The notes beneath the pieces were generated by a model. The model was not told the origin of the DNA and ran no database searches. It was given only the letters and a program-made list of their open reading frames with translations. A stretch of DNA of 64,000 nucleotides from Tatumella citrea (GTDB lineage: Bacteria; Pseudomonadota; Gammaproteobacteria; Enterobacterales; Enterobacteriaceae): positions 806,001-870,000 of the forward strand of contig NZ_CP015579.1 of assembly GCF_002163585.1 (NCBI RefSeq). The letters are read 5' to 3'. Below, piece after piece: positions 1 to 9,518 of this stretch (within the stretch, counting starts at the first letter, position 1; each line of letters begins with the position of its first letter). The translations under genes and the position numbers were made by a program.

Positions 1-930
1 TTCTGCAATCACCTGAGGATCGTTCGGGTCGAGAAAGACTTCTGTCTGGCGCTGGTATAAATCCTGTTCTTCGGCGGTACTGGCGGCAGGCAGAATTTTA
101 TCTGCGTCATACAGCAGAACCCCGAGGTAACGAATACGGCCAACGCAGGTCTCGGAGCAGACAGTGGGCATACCCGCTTCAATACGCGGATAACAGAAAA
201 TGCATTTTTCTGATTTCCCACTTTTCCAGTTGAAATAGATTTTTTTATACGGACAACCGCTGATGCACAGACGCCAGCCACGACAGCGATCCTGGTCAAT
301 CAGGACGATACCGTCTTCCTCACGTTTATAAATTGCCCCGCTCGGACAGGTGGCAACACAGGCCGGATTGAGGCAGTGCTCACAAAGCCTCGGCATATAC
401 ATCATAAATGTATGTTCAAACTCGCCGTAAATCTGCTTTTCTATCTGTGCAAAGTTCTGATCGGCAGAACGTTTTTCGAACTCACCACCCAGAATTTCTT
501 CCCAGTTGGGGCCGGAAGTGATCTTATCCATCCTCTGACCGCTGATAAGTGAACGCGGGCGGGCAGTAGGCTGATGTTTACCCTGCGGTGCGTTGTGCAG
601 ATGCTGGTAATCAAAGGTGAATGGTTCATAGTAATCATCTATTCCCGGGACGACCGGGTTAGCAAAAATTTTACTCAGTACTCCGACTTTATTGCCCAGA
701 CGAGGAGTAATGCGGCCATTTATTTTACGAATCCAGCCTCCCTGCCATTTTTCCTGATCCTCCCAGGCGGCGGGATAACCAATACCAGGTTTGCTTTCAA
801 CGTTATTGAACCAGGCATATTCCATACCTTCACGACTGGTCCAGACATTTTTACAGGTCACAGAACAGGTATGACAGCCAATACATTTATCAAGGTTGAG
901 CACCATGCCAACCTGGGAACGTATTTTCAT
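1..930 (-). CDS. narH: Respiratory nitrate reductase beta subunit NarH (partial)
   Basis: Iron-sulfur electron-transfer subunit of the membrane-bound nitrate reductase; it passes electrons from NarI heme to the NarG active site on the cytoplasmic side. The N-terminal 310 residues are present and the 3' end lies outside the left edge. Cysteine groups for the clusters are visible: CIGCHTCSVTCKNVW near residue 16, CEHCLNPACVATCP near residue 185, the RGWRLCISGCP group with the Trp that marks the 3Fe-4S cluster, and KCIFCYPRIEAGMPTVCSETC-type spacing after it. The ATG shares one base with the narG stop (TAATG), so translation is coupled. narJ and narI are expected beyond the edge. Identification is secure. 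Confidence 0.97.
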   Translation of the reverse strand, partial: MKIRSQVGMVLNLDKCIGCHTCSVTCKNVWTSREGMEYAWFNNVESKPGIGYPAAWEDQEKWQGGWIRKINGRITPRLGNKVGVLSKIFANPVVPGIDDYYEPFTFDYQHLHNAPQGKHQPTARPRSLISGQRMDKITSGPNWEEILGGEFEKRSADQNFAQIEKQIYGEFEHTFMMYMPRLCEHCLNPACVATCPSGAIYKREEDGIVLIDQDRCRGWRLCISGCPYKKIYFNWKSGKSEKCIFCYPRIEAGMPTVCSETCVGRIRYLGVLLYDADKILPAASTAEEQDLYQRQTEVFLDPNDPQVIAE

Positions 931-3900
931 TACTCCGCCTCCTGTGTCTGGTCGCGGCCTTCGTCATCCAGCCAACTGATATTTTTCATTTTTCGCACAA
1001 TGATAAATTCATCCCGGTTTGAACCGACGGTGCCGTAATAGTTGAATCCGTAACACTGATGAACATAACCACCAATCATATGGGTAGGTTTCGGACTGAT
1101 ACGGGTCACCGAGTTATGAATTCCTCCACGCATACCAGTGACTTCCGAACCTGGAATATTAGTTATTCGCTCCTGAGCGTGGTACATCATAGTCATCCCT
1201 GCCGGGACGCGCTGGCTGACAACTGCACGGGCTGTCAGTGCACCATTGCTGTTAAATGCTTCGATCCAGTCGTTATCACGGATGCCCATTTCCCGGGCGT
1301 CCTGCTCACTCATCCAGACAATCGGTCCGCCACGGGACAGTGTCAGCATTAGCAGATTCTCGCTGTAGGTGGAGTGAATGCCCCATTTCTGATGTGGCGT
1401 CAGAAAGTTAAGTGTTTTTTCCGGATAACCGTTGGACGGAATATGACTGAGTTGTTCAACGCTACGGGTATTAACCGGCGGCCGGTAGCTGACCAGGCTT
1501 TCACCGAATGCCCGCATCCACGGATGATCCTGATACAACTGTTGGCGGCCAGTCAGCGTTCGCCACGGGATCAGTTCATGGACGTTGGTATAGCAGGCGT
1601 TGTAGGAAACATGCTCATCCTCCAGCCCTGACCAGGTGGGGCTGGAGATGATTTTGCGCGGTTGTGCCTGAATATCCCGGAAACGGATTTTTTCATCCTG
1701 TTTTGGCATAGCAAGATGGGTATGATCCCGGCCGGTGATTTTGCCCAGTGCCTGCCAGGCTTTAACCGCAACCTGGCCGTTAGTTTCAGGTGCCAGAGCC
1801 AGGATCATTTCAGCGGCATCAATCGCGGAATTGAGCTGTGGCTGACCTTTGCCAGCCCCTTCATGACAACTATGGTTCAGCTGCCGCAGCAGTTCGACCT
1901 CTTTTTCGGTATTCCAGCTGATCCCTTTACCGCCATTCCCCAGTTTTTCAAGCAACGGGCCAACAGACATAAAGCGCTCACTGAGTGCCGGATAATCCCG
2001 TTCTACCACCTGAATATGCGGGGCGTTTTTGCCGGGTTGCAGCGGGCATTCACCTTTGTGCCACTGCTTCACCTCATAAGGCTGAGCAAGTTCAGCGGGT
2101 GAATCATGCTGGATAGGCAACAGCACCACATCACTTTCTACACCGAGATGTCCCGGGCAGAGTTCCGAAAATGTTTTGGCGATGCCTTTATAGATTTCCC
2201 AGTCACTACGAGATTCCCAGACCGGATCGACAGCAGCAGACAGCGGATGAATAAACGGATGCATGTCCGAGGTATTCATATCGTCTTTTTCATACCAGGT
2301 GGCGGTCGGCAGAACAATATCCGAAAACAGGCAGGTACTGGACATTCTGAAGTCGAGAGTGACCAGCAGATCGAGTTTGCCTTCGCGGGCCTTCGTTTGC
2401 CAGTCGACCTCTTCCGGAGACATCCCCGGCTCTGCCACCGTTTCACTGCCCTGGATACCGTGTTCAATCCCCAACAGATAGCGCAGCATATATTCATGCC
2501 CTTTGGCTGAGGAGCCGAGCAGGTTGGAACGCCAGACAAACAGGTTGCGTGGATGGTTGCAACCGCTGTCGGGTTGTTCACTGGCAAAGCGCAATTTTCC
2601 GTTTTGCAGAGCTTCCACAGTGTAATCGACCGGTGAGACCCCGGCAGTTTTGGCGCGTTGTGCAATATTCAGCGGATTGGTATTTAGTTGAGGGGAAGAG
2701 GGAAGCCAGCCCATCCGTTCGGCGCGCACGTTAAAATCGATGAGTTGACCACTAAACTCAGCGGGGTTAGCCAGCGGTGATAACAACTCTTTGACCGTCA
2801 GTTTTTCATAGCGCCACTGAGCCGAGTGATTGTAGAAAAATGAAGTACTGTTCATATGGCGTGGCGGACGGGCCCAGTCCAGCGCAAAGGCCAGCGGCTG
2901 CCAGCCGGTCTGTGGACGCAGTTTTTCCTGGCCAACATAATGTGCCCAGCCGCCACCGGTTTGTCCGACACAGCCACAAAAAATCAGCATATTCATCAGA
3001 CCACGGTAGTTCATATCCATGTGATACCAGTGGTTCATTCCCGCGCCGACAATAATCATCGAACGGCCATGCGTTTTATGAGCAGTATCGGCAAATTCTC
3101 TGGCAATACGGATAATCTGCTGGCGGGGGACACCACAAATCTGTTCAGCCCATGCCGGTGAGCAGGATTTCAGCTCGTCGTAGCTGGCTGCTGATTGCAC
3201 ATCGCCAAAACCTCTATCTACTCCGTAATTAGCCAGCGTCAGGTCATAGACGCTCACCACATTTACCTGGCGGCCATCGGTCAGTGTGATTTGACGTGTT
3301 GGCAGAGTATGAACCAGTACCGGGGACTGTTTCACATGGCGGAAATGGGGTGATTCCTGACCACCAAAATAAGGGAATGCAACACCGCACAAATCATCGT
3401 AACCCTCTGCCAGTGTCAGGCGTAGTTCCGTGTCATTGTCAGCAGCACGGGCTTCAAGATTCCATTTTCCTTGTTGCCCCCAGCGGAAACCGGCCGAACC
3501 ATTAGGAATAACCAGTTGCCCATGCTGATTAAAAGCGACTGTTTTCCAGTCCGGATTATTGGTTTCCCCCAGACTGTCAGGGAGATCGGCAGCCCGCAGC
3601 AGCCGTCCTGGCTGGTAATAGCCTTCGCTGGTTTGTTCCAGCAACACCAGCATTGGCATGTCGGTATAACGGCGACAATAATTCAGGAAATAGTCACTGG
3701 GATTGTTTATATGAAATTCTGTGAGGATCACATGGCCCATTGCCATCGCCAGTGCGGCATCAGTCCCTTGTTTTGGAGCCAGCCAGTGGTCACTAAGTTT
3801 GGCAACTTCAGCATAATCGGGGGTAATAGCCACCGTTTTGGTGCCTTTGTACCGGACTTCAGTGAAAAAATGGGCATCCGGGGTTCTGGTCTGCGGTACG

Positions 3901-4667
3901 TTTGAGCCCCAGGCAATAATATATGCCGAGTTATACCAGTCTGCAGATTCAGGCACATCGGTCTGCTCTCCCCACGTCATCGGCGAGGCGGGAGGCAGAT
4001 CACAATACCAGTCATAGAAACTCAGGCAGGTGCCTCCCATCAGTGACAAATAACGGGTACCTGCAGCATACGAGACCATCGACATCGCCGGAATCGGTGA
4101 AAACCCCGCTACCCTGTCAGGGCCATAATTTTTAACCGTCCAGATATTGGCGGCGGCAATCAGCTGGTTCAGTTCGTTCCAGTCAGATCTGACAAAGCCA
4201 CCACGACCGCGGGCTTGCTTATAACTGGCTGATTTTGTTTCATCGCTGACAATGCTGTCCCAGGCCTGTACCGGATCACTGTATTGCTGCAATGCTTCAC
4301 GCCACAGACGAATAAGCTGCTTGCGCACCAGCGGATATTTAAGCCGGTTGGCGCTATAGATATACCAGGAATAGCTGGCGCCACGCGGGCAACCACGAGG
4401 TTCATGGTTGGGCAGATCCGCGCGGGTACGTGGATAATCGGTCTGCTGGGTTTCCCAGGTGACCAGCCCATTTTTGACATAAATTTTCCAGCTACAGGAT
4501 CCGGTGCAATTTACCCCGTGGGTTGAACGGACAATTTTGTCATGCTGCCAACGCTGCCGGTAGCCGTCTTCCCAGTCACGGTTACTGTTCATTACCTGAC
4601 CATGATCCTGCGAAAACGTGCTCTCTTTTTGCTTAAAATAGCGGAGTTTATCCAGTAGTTTGCTCAT
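930..4667 (-). CDS. narG: Respiratory nitrate reductase alpha subunit NarG
   Basis: Catalytic Mo-bis-MGD subunit that reduces nitrate to nitrite in the cytoplasm with electrons from quinol via NarI and NarH. The 1245 residues are within two of the E. coli protein. The FS0 cluster ligands are His50, Cys54, Cys58 and Cys93 in STHGVNCTGSCSW and EPRGCPRG. The molybdenum aspartate lies in SFYDWYCDLPPASP near residue 223. The N-terminus MSKLLDKLRYFKQKES matches the family and is preceded by a GGAGAGC ribosome site. The gene lies 78 bases downstream of narK and overlaps narH, so narK-narG-narH is probably one transcript. No frame damage seen. Confidence 0.98.
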   Translation of the reverse strand: MSKLLDKLRYFKQKESTFSQDHGQVMNSNRDWEDGYRQRWQHDKIVRSTHGVNCTGSCSWKIYVKNGLVTWETQQTDYPRTRADLPNHEPRGCPRGASYSWYIYSANRLKYPLVRKQLIRLWREALQQYSDPVQAWDSIVSDETKSASYKQARGRGGFVRSDWNELNQLIAAANIWTVKNYGPDRVAGFSPIPAMSMVSYAAGTRYLSLMGGTCLSFYDWYCDLPPASPMTWGEQTDVPESADWYNSAYIIAWGSNVPQTRTPDAHFFTEVRYKGTKTVAITPDYAEVAKLSDHWLAPKQGTDAALAMAMGHVILTEFHINNPSDYFLNYCRRYTDMPMLVLLEQTSEGYYQPGRLLRAADLPDSLGETNNPDWKTVAFNQHGQLVIPNGSAGFRWGQQGKWNLEARAADNDTELRLTLAEGYDDLCGVAFPYFGGQESPHFRHVKQSPVLVHTLPTRQITLTDGRQVNVVSVYDLTLANYGVDRGFGDVQSAASYDELKSCSPAWAEQICGVPRQQIIRIAREFADTAHKTHGRSMIIVGAGMNHWYHMDMNYRGLMNMLIFCGCVGQTGGGWAHYVGQEKLRPQTGWQPLAFALDWARPPRHMNSTSFFYNHSAQWRYEKLTVKELLSPLANPAEFSGQLIDFNVRAERMGWLPSSPQLNTNPLNIAQRAKTAGVSPVDYTVEALQNGKLRFASEQPDSGCNHPRNLFVWRSNLLGSSAKGHEYMLRYLLGIEHGIQGSETVAEPGMSPEEVDWQTKAREGKLDLLVTLDFRMSSTCLFSDIVLPTATWYEKDDMNTSDMHPFIHPLSAAVDPVWESRSDWEIYKGIAKTFSELCPGHLGVESDVVLLPIQHDSPAELAQPYEVKQWHKGECPLQPGKNAPHIQVVERDYPALSERFMSVGPLLEKLGNGGKGISWNTEKEVELLRQLNHSCHEGAGKGQPQLNSAIDAAEMILALAPETNGQVAVKAWQALGKITGRDHTHLAMPKQDEKIRFRDIQAQPRKIISSPTWSGLEDEHVSYNACYTNVHELIPWRTLTGRQQLYQDHPWMRAFGESLVSYRPPVNTRSVEQLSHIPSNGYPEKTLNFLTPHQKWGIHSTYSENLLMLTLSRGGPIVWMSEQDAREMGIRDNDWIEAFNSNGALTARAVVSQRVPAGMTMMYHAQERITNIPGSEVTGMRGGIHNSVTRISPKPTHMIGGYVHQCYGFNYYGTVGSNRDEFIIVRKMKNISWLDDEGRDQTQEAE

Positions 4668-4745
4668 CTTGCTCTCCGTACAAAACCTGCTCTGTCGCTG
4701 TTATCGTGTCAGACGCTGCTTACTCTCAGACTGTGGCGTTCTGTG

Positions 4746-6134
4746 TTATTGGTTAGCTGATTTTTTGCGGCCGTAAACCAGCCCTGTTATCAGTAAACAG
4801 ACGATGTAAAAGACCAGGAAAAGCTTCATAGCACCCACGGGAGAACCGGTAAGTGCCAGTGAAGTGCCGAAAGCTTTCGGAATAAAGAAACCACCGAAGG
4901 CCCCGATAGCTGAGATAAAGCCGAGCGCAGAAGCCGTTTCTGTTACTGCAATCTGTCCTGCTTCGGCTTCGCTGGCACCTTCGGCCAGGGATTTATTAAT
5001 AGTTAACCGGCGGAAAATAACTGCAATCATCTGGAATGTTGAGCCACTACCCAGTCCGGCAGTCAGGAATAAACCCATAAATACGCAGTAGAACGCATCG
5101 AAATTACCTGAACCGGGGGTGCCGTCCGGCAGAGTGATAAACAGCAAACCGCAGAAAATAACCATAAACAGGTAATTGATCAGCGTTACCCGAACACCAC
5201 CAAATTTATCCGATATCATCCCGCCACAGGAGCGGGCCAAAGCACCAAGGAACGGGCCAAAAAAAGCCAGTTTCAGAATGTCGACTCCCGGGAACTGGGT
5301 TCTGGCCAGCATTGCAAAACCGGCTGAAAATCCGATAAACGAACCAAAAGTCGTCAGATACAACAGGCTGAGTAACCACATATGACCGCGTTTCAGTACC
5401 GGCAACTGCTGAGCCACGGACATTCGGGTTCCGGGAACATCGTTCATCCCGAACCAGGCGGCGAGGGTAGCTATAATCAGTAGTGGCACCCAAATCCAGG
5501 CGGCATTAGACAGCCAGAAAACCGAACCATCCGGCAATTGCGTACCCTGACCGGCCATCTGGCCGAACAGCGGTAGCACCAGTACCATCGGGGCCACCAG
5601 TTGCATTACACTCACCCCCAGATTCCCCAGGCCGCCGTTGATCCCCAAAGCACTGCCCTGGCGGGCTTTAGGAAAGAAAAAGCTGATATTTCCCATACTG
5701 GAAGCGAAATTCGCCCCGGCGAAACCACACATCAGGGAAATAATAATAAAGGTGTTGTATCCGGTAGTCGGATTCTGCACGGCAACGCCTAACCACAGGC
5801 AGGGAATAATCAGGATCAGGGTGGAAATCGCGGTCCATTTACGGCCACCCATTAATGGCACCATAAAAGAGTAAGGTACCCGCAAAATAGCGCCTGAGAG
5901 TGCCGGTAATGCCGTGAGCATAAATAGCTGGTCGGTAGTAAAATTAAATCCGGCTTTATTCAGATTAATCGACACTGCGCTGAATAACATCCAGACACAG
6001 AATGACAGTAATAATGCAAATACCGAAATCCACAGATTACGTTGCGCTATTTTTTTTCCGGAATTTTCCCAGAACTGCTGATTCTCGGGTTCCCATTGCG
6101 TCAAAAGCCCGGAATGATTATTGTTTAACGACAT
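4746..6134 (-). CDS. narK: Nitrate/nitrite transporter NarK
   Basis: Major-facilitator inner-membrane protein that imports nitrate, probably in exchange for nitrite. It has 462 residues and about twelve membrane helices. Family marks are visible: the RVPYSFMVPLMGGRKW stretch carrying the anion-binding arginine near residue 85-90, the first nitrate signature INGGLGNLGVSVMQL, the second signature GLGSGSTFQM, and the GMISDKFGG loop with a second conserved arginine upstream. In E. coli narK has its own promoter about 390 bases from narG. Here the gap to narG is only 78 bases with no terminator, so the arrangement resembles the narK-narGHJI operon of pseudomonads. NarU is the close paralogue and cannot be excluded by sequence alone. 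Confidence 0.95.
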   Translation of the reverse strand: MSLNNNHSGLLTQWEPENQQFWENSGKKIAQRNLWISVFALLLSFCVWMLFSAVSINLNKAGFNFTTDQLFMLTALPALSGAILRVPYSFMVPLMGGRKWTAISTLILIIPCLWLGVAVQNPTTGYNTFIIISLMCGFAGANFASSMGNISFFFPKARQGSALGINGGLGNLGVSVMQLVAPMVLVLPLFGQMAGQGTQLPDGSVFWLSNAAWIWVPLLIIATLAAWFGMNDVPGTRMSVAQQLPVLKRGHMWLLSLLYLTTFGSFIGFSAGFAMLARTQFPGVDILKLAFFGPFLGALARSCGGMISDKFGGVRVTLINYLFMVIFCGLLFITLPDGTPGSGNFDAFYCVFMGLFLTAGLGSGSTFQMIAVIFRRLTINKSLAEGASEAEAGQIAVTETASALGFISAIGAFGGFFIPKAFGTSLALTGSPVGAMKLFLVFYIVCLLITGLVYGRKKSANQ

Positions 6135-6163
6135 GGCCTGGTCCAGTGTTGTAGGTGGATAAC

Positions 6164-6182
6164 ATTACCTGCATCAGGTAAT
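6164..6182. promoter_or_regulatory. Perfect inverted repeat in the narK leader
   Basis: ATTACCTG-CAT-CAGGTAAT is an 8+3+8 perfect inverted repeat, ending 30 bases before the narK ATG. Its half resembles the NarL/NarP heptamer (TACYNMT) but the spacing is not the standard 7-2-7. It could be a NarL/NarP site, another operator, or an RNA hairpin over the narK leader. The binder is not known. Confidence 0.4.
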
Positions 6183-6217
6183 AAGAATTTAAAAGGTAGA
6201 GAAATTCAGAAGTAATA

Positions 6218-6230
6218 AATGATTATCATT
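6218..6230. promoter_or_regulatory. Fur-box-like palindrome upstream of narK
   Basis: AATGATTATCATT matches the core of the Fur consensus at 12 of 13 positions, and 12 of 19 over the full box. It lies about 85 bases upstream of narK. Iron control of an iron-sulfur nitrate reductase is plausible, but the match may be by chance in AT-rich DNA. Confidence 0.3.
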
Positions 6231-6523
6231 TGTGACTTCTGATATATTTTTAATTATCAGTTGCCGGTAATTGAATTTTACCCCGGGTTACCGTGCGGGC
6301 TGATTGATCCCGGACAGTGTTTTGTCGGGAACTATCATTGAATCACTCTGCTTATTTGTTGCTTTATTAAGTTTTAATTATCTCCGTTCACCCTGATAAT
6401 CCCGGCTCAGCATTCCGTAGAAAGATCAATCAGCCTGTGATGGTGATTAGCCACCATCGGGAAGCCGCCGGGAAACATAGCTAAGTCCGGAGTTCTCTGT
6501 AGAGAAAGCTGTTGTTGGCCCGG

Positions 6524-6907
6524 TTATTCATTTGCCTGCCAGCTTTCGGGCTGTGGGTTATCGCACTGTGCAATAACTCCGGTTGCCTGCAACTGCACTC
6601 TGCCATCGACGACCCGCACCGGGTAAGCCGCAACTGAAAATTTGCCATCTTCAAGGCACCAGCCATCCTTCAGTCTGAAGTGCTGTTTTTTTAACGGACT
6701 GGCGACCCACAACTCACCGTTATGTCCGGCAATAATGCCGCGGCTCAGAACGCTGGCCTGAAAGAACGGATCAATATTACTAATGGCAAACAGTGACTGA
6801 TCTTGTGTGGGACGAAATACTGCAATTTGCTGATTTTCCAGCAAGGCACAGATTCCTGTAGCAGGCAGAATATCTTCGACCCGGCAAATATCCGTCCAGT
6901 GGCTCAT
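6524..6907 (-). CDS. nirD: Nitrite reductase (NADH) small subunit NirD
   Basis: Small subunit of the cytoplasmic NADH-dependent nitrite reductase that converts nitrite to ammonium. It has a Rieske-like fold without cluster-binding cysteine and histidine pairs, as in other enteric NirD proteins. Conserved stretches are CALLENQQIAVFRP, FAISNIDPFFQASVLSRG and GELWVASPLKKQ. The protein is 127 residues, about 20 longer than in E. coli; the extra residues form a polar C-terminal tail after VQLQATG. Its ATG overlaps the nirB stop by four bases (ATGA), so the two subunits are translationally coupled. No nirC or cysG follows, unlike E. coli. Confidence 0.95.
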   Translation of the reverse strand: MSHWTDICRVEDILPATGICALLENQQIAVFRPTQDQSLFAISNIDPFFQASVLSRGIIAGHNGELWVASPLKKQHFRLKDGWCLEDGKFSVAAYPVRVVDGRVQLQATGVIAQCDNPQPESWQANE

Positions 6908-9447
6908 GACTGATCCTCCTCATATACCGGCGAAGTACGTTCTGTGAGGGTAGCCGGACGATGCTGGTGGCCTTCCGGTACCATTTGTATCAGCGGGTCA
7001 CGTTGGGTACTGTTGATGAAATGGCGGAAACGTGATTGAGTTTCGGGGTGCCGGACGGTTTGCTGCCATTCACACTGGTATTGCTCCCGAAGTAACTGCA
7101 ACTCATCCTCTGACTGTTGTGCAATTTCCAACTGGTCATCAATAATGACTCGCTTCAGATAACCAATACCGCCCTGCATATTGTCCAGCCATACCGAAGT
7201 ACGCTGTAATTTATCGGCGGTGCGCAGATAGAACATCATAAAGCGGTCGATATAACGAATCAGTGTCTGCTGGTCGAGGTCTGCTGCCAGCAGATCTGCG
7301 TGGCGAGGTTTCATCCCACCGTTACCACAGACATACAGGTTCCAGCCTTTTTCGCTGGCAATCACACCAATATCTTTGCTTTGGGCTTCGGCGCATTCAC
7401 GGGTACAACCGGAAACACCGAATTTCATTTTATGCGGGGTACGGATCCCTTTATAGCGGTTTTCCAGCAATACCCCGAGGCTGGTACTGTCACCGACACC
7501 GTAGCGGCACCAGCGACTTCCGACGCAGGTTTTTGCCATTCGCAGGGCCTTGGCATAGGCATGCCCTGTTTCAAAGCCAGCATCAATCAGCCTGCTCCAG
7601 ATAGCGGGTAAGTCATCTTTTTGTACCCCGAACAGGGCAATGCGCTGAGAGCCGGTAATTTTACTGTAAAGACTAAACTCAGTGGCAATCTCTCCCAGCA
7701 CCCGCAGTTGTTGCGGTGTAATTTCTCCACCGGCGGTACGCGGGATTACTGAATAGCTGCCGTCTTTCTGGATGTTGGCGAGGAAACTATCATTCGAATC
7801 CTGCAGCGGGACCAGTGCGGGTTGCAGGACATATTCGTTCCAGGCGGATGCCAGCAGGCTGGCCGCGACAGGTTTACAAATTTCGCAGCCATAACCTTTT
7901 CCGTATTTCTCCAGTAGCCCGGAAAAAGTTTTTATCTGTCCGACACGGATCAGGTGAAACAGCTCCTGACGCGAGTAGGGGAAGTGTTCACACAGGTGGT
8001 TATTCACTTCGATTCCCTGACGTTCCAGTTCACTGTTCAGAACCTGTGTCAGCAGAGGCAGGCATCCTCCGCAACCCGTGCCGGCATGAGTTGCGGCTTT
8101 TAGTGCCGCCACTGTATGGCACCCCTGATGAATGGCGTTAATGAGCGTGCCTTTACTGACATCAAAACAGGAACATATCTGAGCATTGTCAGGTAACTTA
8201 TCGACCCCGATAACCGGGGCCGCATTACTGGTTGTGGCCGGGAGAATCAGCTGTTCCGGGTTATCAGGCAGAGAGATATTGTTAAGCATTAGCTGCAGGA
8301 GATCACCGTAGCTGCTGGTATCTCCGACCAGCACTGCACCGAGCAGGCGGGCAGGGGACTGACTGACAATCAGGCGCTTGTAGACCTCCTTGCTCTCATC
8401 CAGATAAACATAGCTCTGGCAGCCGGGTGTCCGGCCATGAGCATCACCAATTCCTCCGACATCAACACCAAGTAGTTTTAATTTGGCACTCAGATCCGCG
8501 CCGCTGAAAGTCTCTGGCTGGCCGGAAAGTTGTGCGGCGGTGACTCGTGCCATTTTGTATCCCGGGGCAACCAATCCGTAAACATGTTGATTCCAGCTGG
8601 CACATTCACCGATGGCATAAATATCAGGATCACTGGTCTGGCAGCTATCATTGATGATAATGCCGCCTCGTTCGGCGATTTCCAGGCCACACTGGCGGGC
8701 AAGGGCATCCTGTGGACGGATGCCGGTAGAGAATACGATAAAGTCGGTTTCCAGTTGCGAACCGTCGGCAAAACAGAGTGTTTTGCGGGCTTGCTGGCCT
8801 TGCTGAATGATCTGCCGGGTATTTTTACCGGTATGAACTCTGACACCAAGACGTTCAATTTTTTTCCGTAACAGTTCACCGCCCTGACGATCGAGTTGTT
8901 CTGCCATCAGGACATCTGCAAACTCAACGACATGAGTCTCAATTCCGAGACTTTTCAGTGCCCCAGCCGCTTCCAGCCCCAGCAGACCGCCACCAATAAC
9001 AACTCCGCGCTGGCTGCGTAACGCACAGGCTTCAATCGCGTTTAAATCACCAATCGTCCGGTAAACAAAGCAATCGGCAGTATCACTGCCGTCAATCGGG
9101 GGGATCCATGGGCGGGAACCGGTAGCGATCACCAGTTTGTCATAAGCCACAATGCGCCCATGCCCCGAACTGACCTCTTTCCGTTGGCGGTCGATATTCA
9201 CTGCCCGTTCACTGGTAAACACCCGTACCTGATGTTTTTCATAGAAGCCTTCCCGCACCAGAGATAAATCCTCAGCGGTATGATGTGAGAAATATGAAGA
9301 GAGGTGGACGCGGTCATAGGCAACCCTGGGTTCTTCACAGAACACCGTAATCTCCAGGGTGTCGGCAGACTGTTTGTCGATAAGTTCTTCAATCAACCGG
9401 TGGCCGACCATACCGTTGCCGATTACACACAATCTGATATTACTCAT
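6904..9447 (-). CDS. nirB: Nitrite reductase (NADH) large subunit NirB
   Basis: Siroheme, iron-sulfur and FAD enzyme that reduces nitrite to ammonium with NADH in the cytoplasm, detoxifying the product of NarG. I chose the ATG giving MSNIRLCVIGNGMVGH because it yields 847 residues, the E. coli length, and has a GAGG ribosome site; the frame stays open 58 codons further upstream but those residues are not NirB-like. Visible parts are an N-terminal FAD/NAD oxidoreductase with GNGMVG and GGGLLGLEAAG, a BFD-type 2Fe-2S domain (CSCFDVSKG and GTGCGGC), a CEICKP pair, and the siroheme/4Fe-4S motif TCVGSRWCRYG plus SGCTRECAEAQ. Expression is probably FNR-driven (see the box at 9505). Confidence 0.97.
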   Translation of the reverse strand: MSNIRLCVIGNGMVGHRLIEELIDKQSADTLEITVFCEEPRVAYDRVHLSSYFSHHTAEDLSLVREGFYEKHQVRVFTSERAVNIDRQRKEVSSGHGRIVAYDKLVIATGSRPWIPPIDGSDTADCFVYRTIGDLNAIEACALRSQRGVVIGGGLLGLEAAGALKSLGIETHVVEFADVLMAEQLDRQGGELLRKKIERLGVRVHTGKNTRQIIQQGQQARKTLCFADGSQLETDFIVFSTGIRPQDALARQCGLEIAERGGIIINDSCQTSDPDIYAIGECASWNQHVYGLVAPGYKMARVTAAQLSGQPETFSGADLSAKLKLLGVDVGGIGDAHGRTPGCQSYVYLDESKEVYKRLIVSQSPARLLGAVLVGDTSSYGDLLQLMLNNISLPDNPEQLILPATTSNAAPVIGVDKLPDNAQICSCFDVSKGTLINAIHQGCHTVAALKAATHAGTGCGGCLPLLTQVLNSELERQGIEVNNHLCEHFPYSRQELFHLIRVGQIKTFSGLLEKYGKGYGCEICKPVAASLLASAWNEYVLQPALVPLQDSNDSFLANIQKDGSYSVIPRTAGGEITPQQLRVLGEIATEFSLYSKITGSQRIALFGVQKDDLPAIWSRLIDAGFETGHAYAKALRMAKTCVGSRWCRYGVGDSTSLGVLLENRYKGIRTPHKMKFGVSGCTRECAEAQSKDIGVIASEKGWNLYVCGNGGMKPRHADLLAADLDQQTLIRYIDRFMMFYLRTADKLQRTSVWLDNMQGGIGYLKRVIIDDQLEIAQQSEDELQLLREQYQCEWQQTVRHPETQSRFRHFINSTQRDPLIQMVPEGHQHRPATLTERTSPVYEEDQS

Positions 9448-9476
9448 TATGACCTCATCACCATCAGGGAGTATTG

Positions 9477-9482
9477 ACTCTA
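9477..9482 (-). promoter_or_regulatory. Candidate -10 element of the nirB promoter
   Basis: TAGAGT on the minus strand is a 4-of-6 match to TATAAT. It is placed so that the FNR box centre falls at about -41.5 from a start near 9470, the class II geometry of the E. coli nirB promoter. Confidence 0.5.
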
Positions 9483-9504
9483 CGACAAGGCAGGGCGGGA
9501 CATA

Positions 9505-9518
9505 TTGATGCACATCAA
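9505..9518. promoter_or_regulatory. FNR box upstream of nirB
   Basis: TTGAT-GCAC-ATCAA is a perfect match to the FNR consensus TTGAT-N4-ATCAA. It lies 58 bases upstream of the nirB ATG, with a -10-like element at the distance expected for FNR activation. Anaerobic induction of nirBD is therefore a strong inference. Confidence 0.88.

Larger units (their letters stand above)
6135..6523. other. Intergenic region nirD-narK with two palindromes
   Basis: This 389-base gap holds the promoter region of narK. I found no open frame worth calling. There is no perfect FNR box (TTGAT-N4-ATCAA); the best half-sites are TTGAT at about 6303 and ATCAA at about 6425. It contains a perfect 19-base inverted repeat at 6164-6182 and a Fur-like 13-base palindrome at 6218-6230, both listed separately. 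A hairpin (GATGGTG/CACCATC around 6438-6458) sits just after nirD but lacks a T-run, so it is a doubtful terminator. Confidence 0.6.

Noticed and set aside
574..1038. 154-codon plus-strand frame opposite narH and the end of narG
   Set aside because: It lies entirely over two certain genes on the other strand and has no ribosome site or recognisable composition.
6301..6440. FNR half-sites TTGAT and ATCAA upstream of narK
   Set aside because: Each half is present alone but no pair has the required 4-base spacing.
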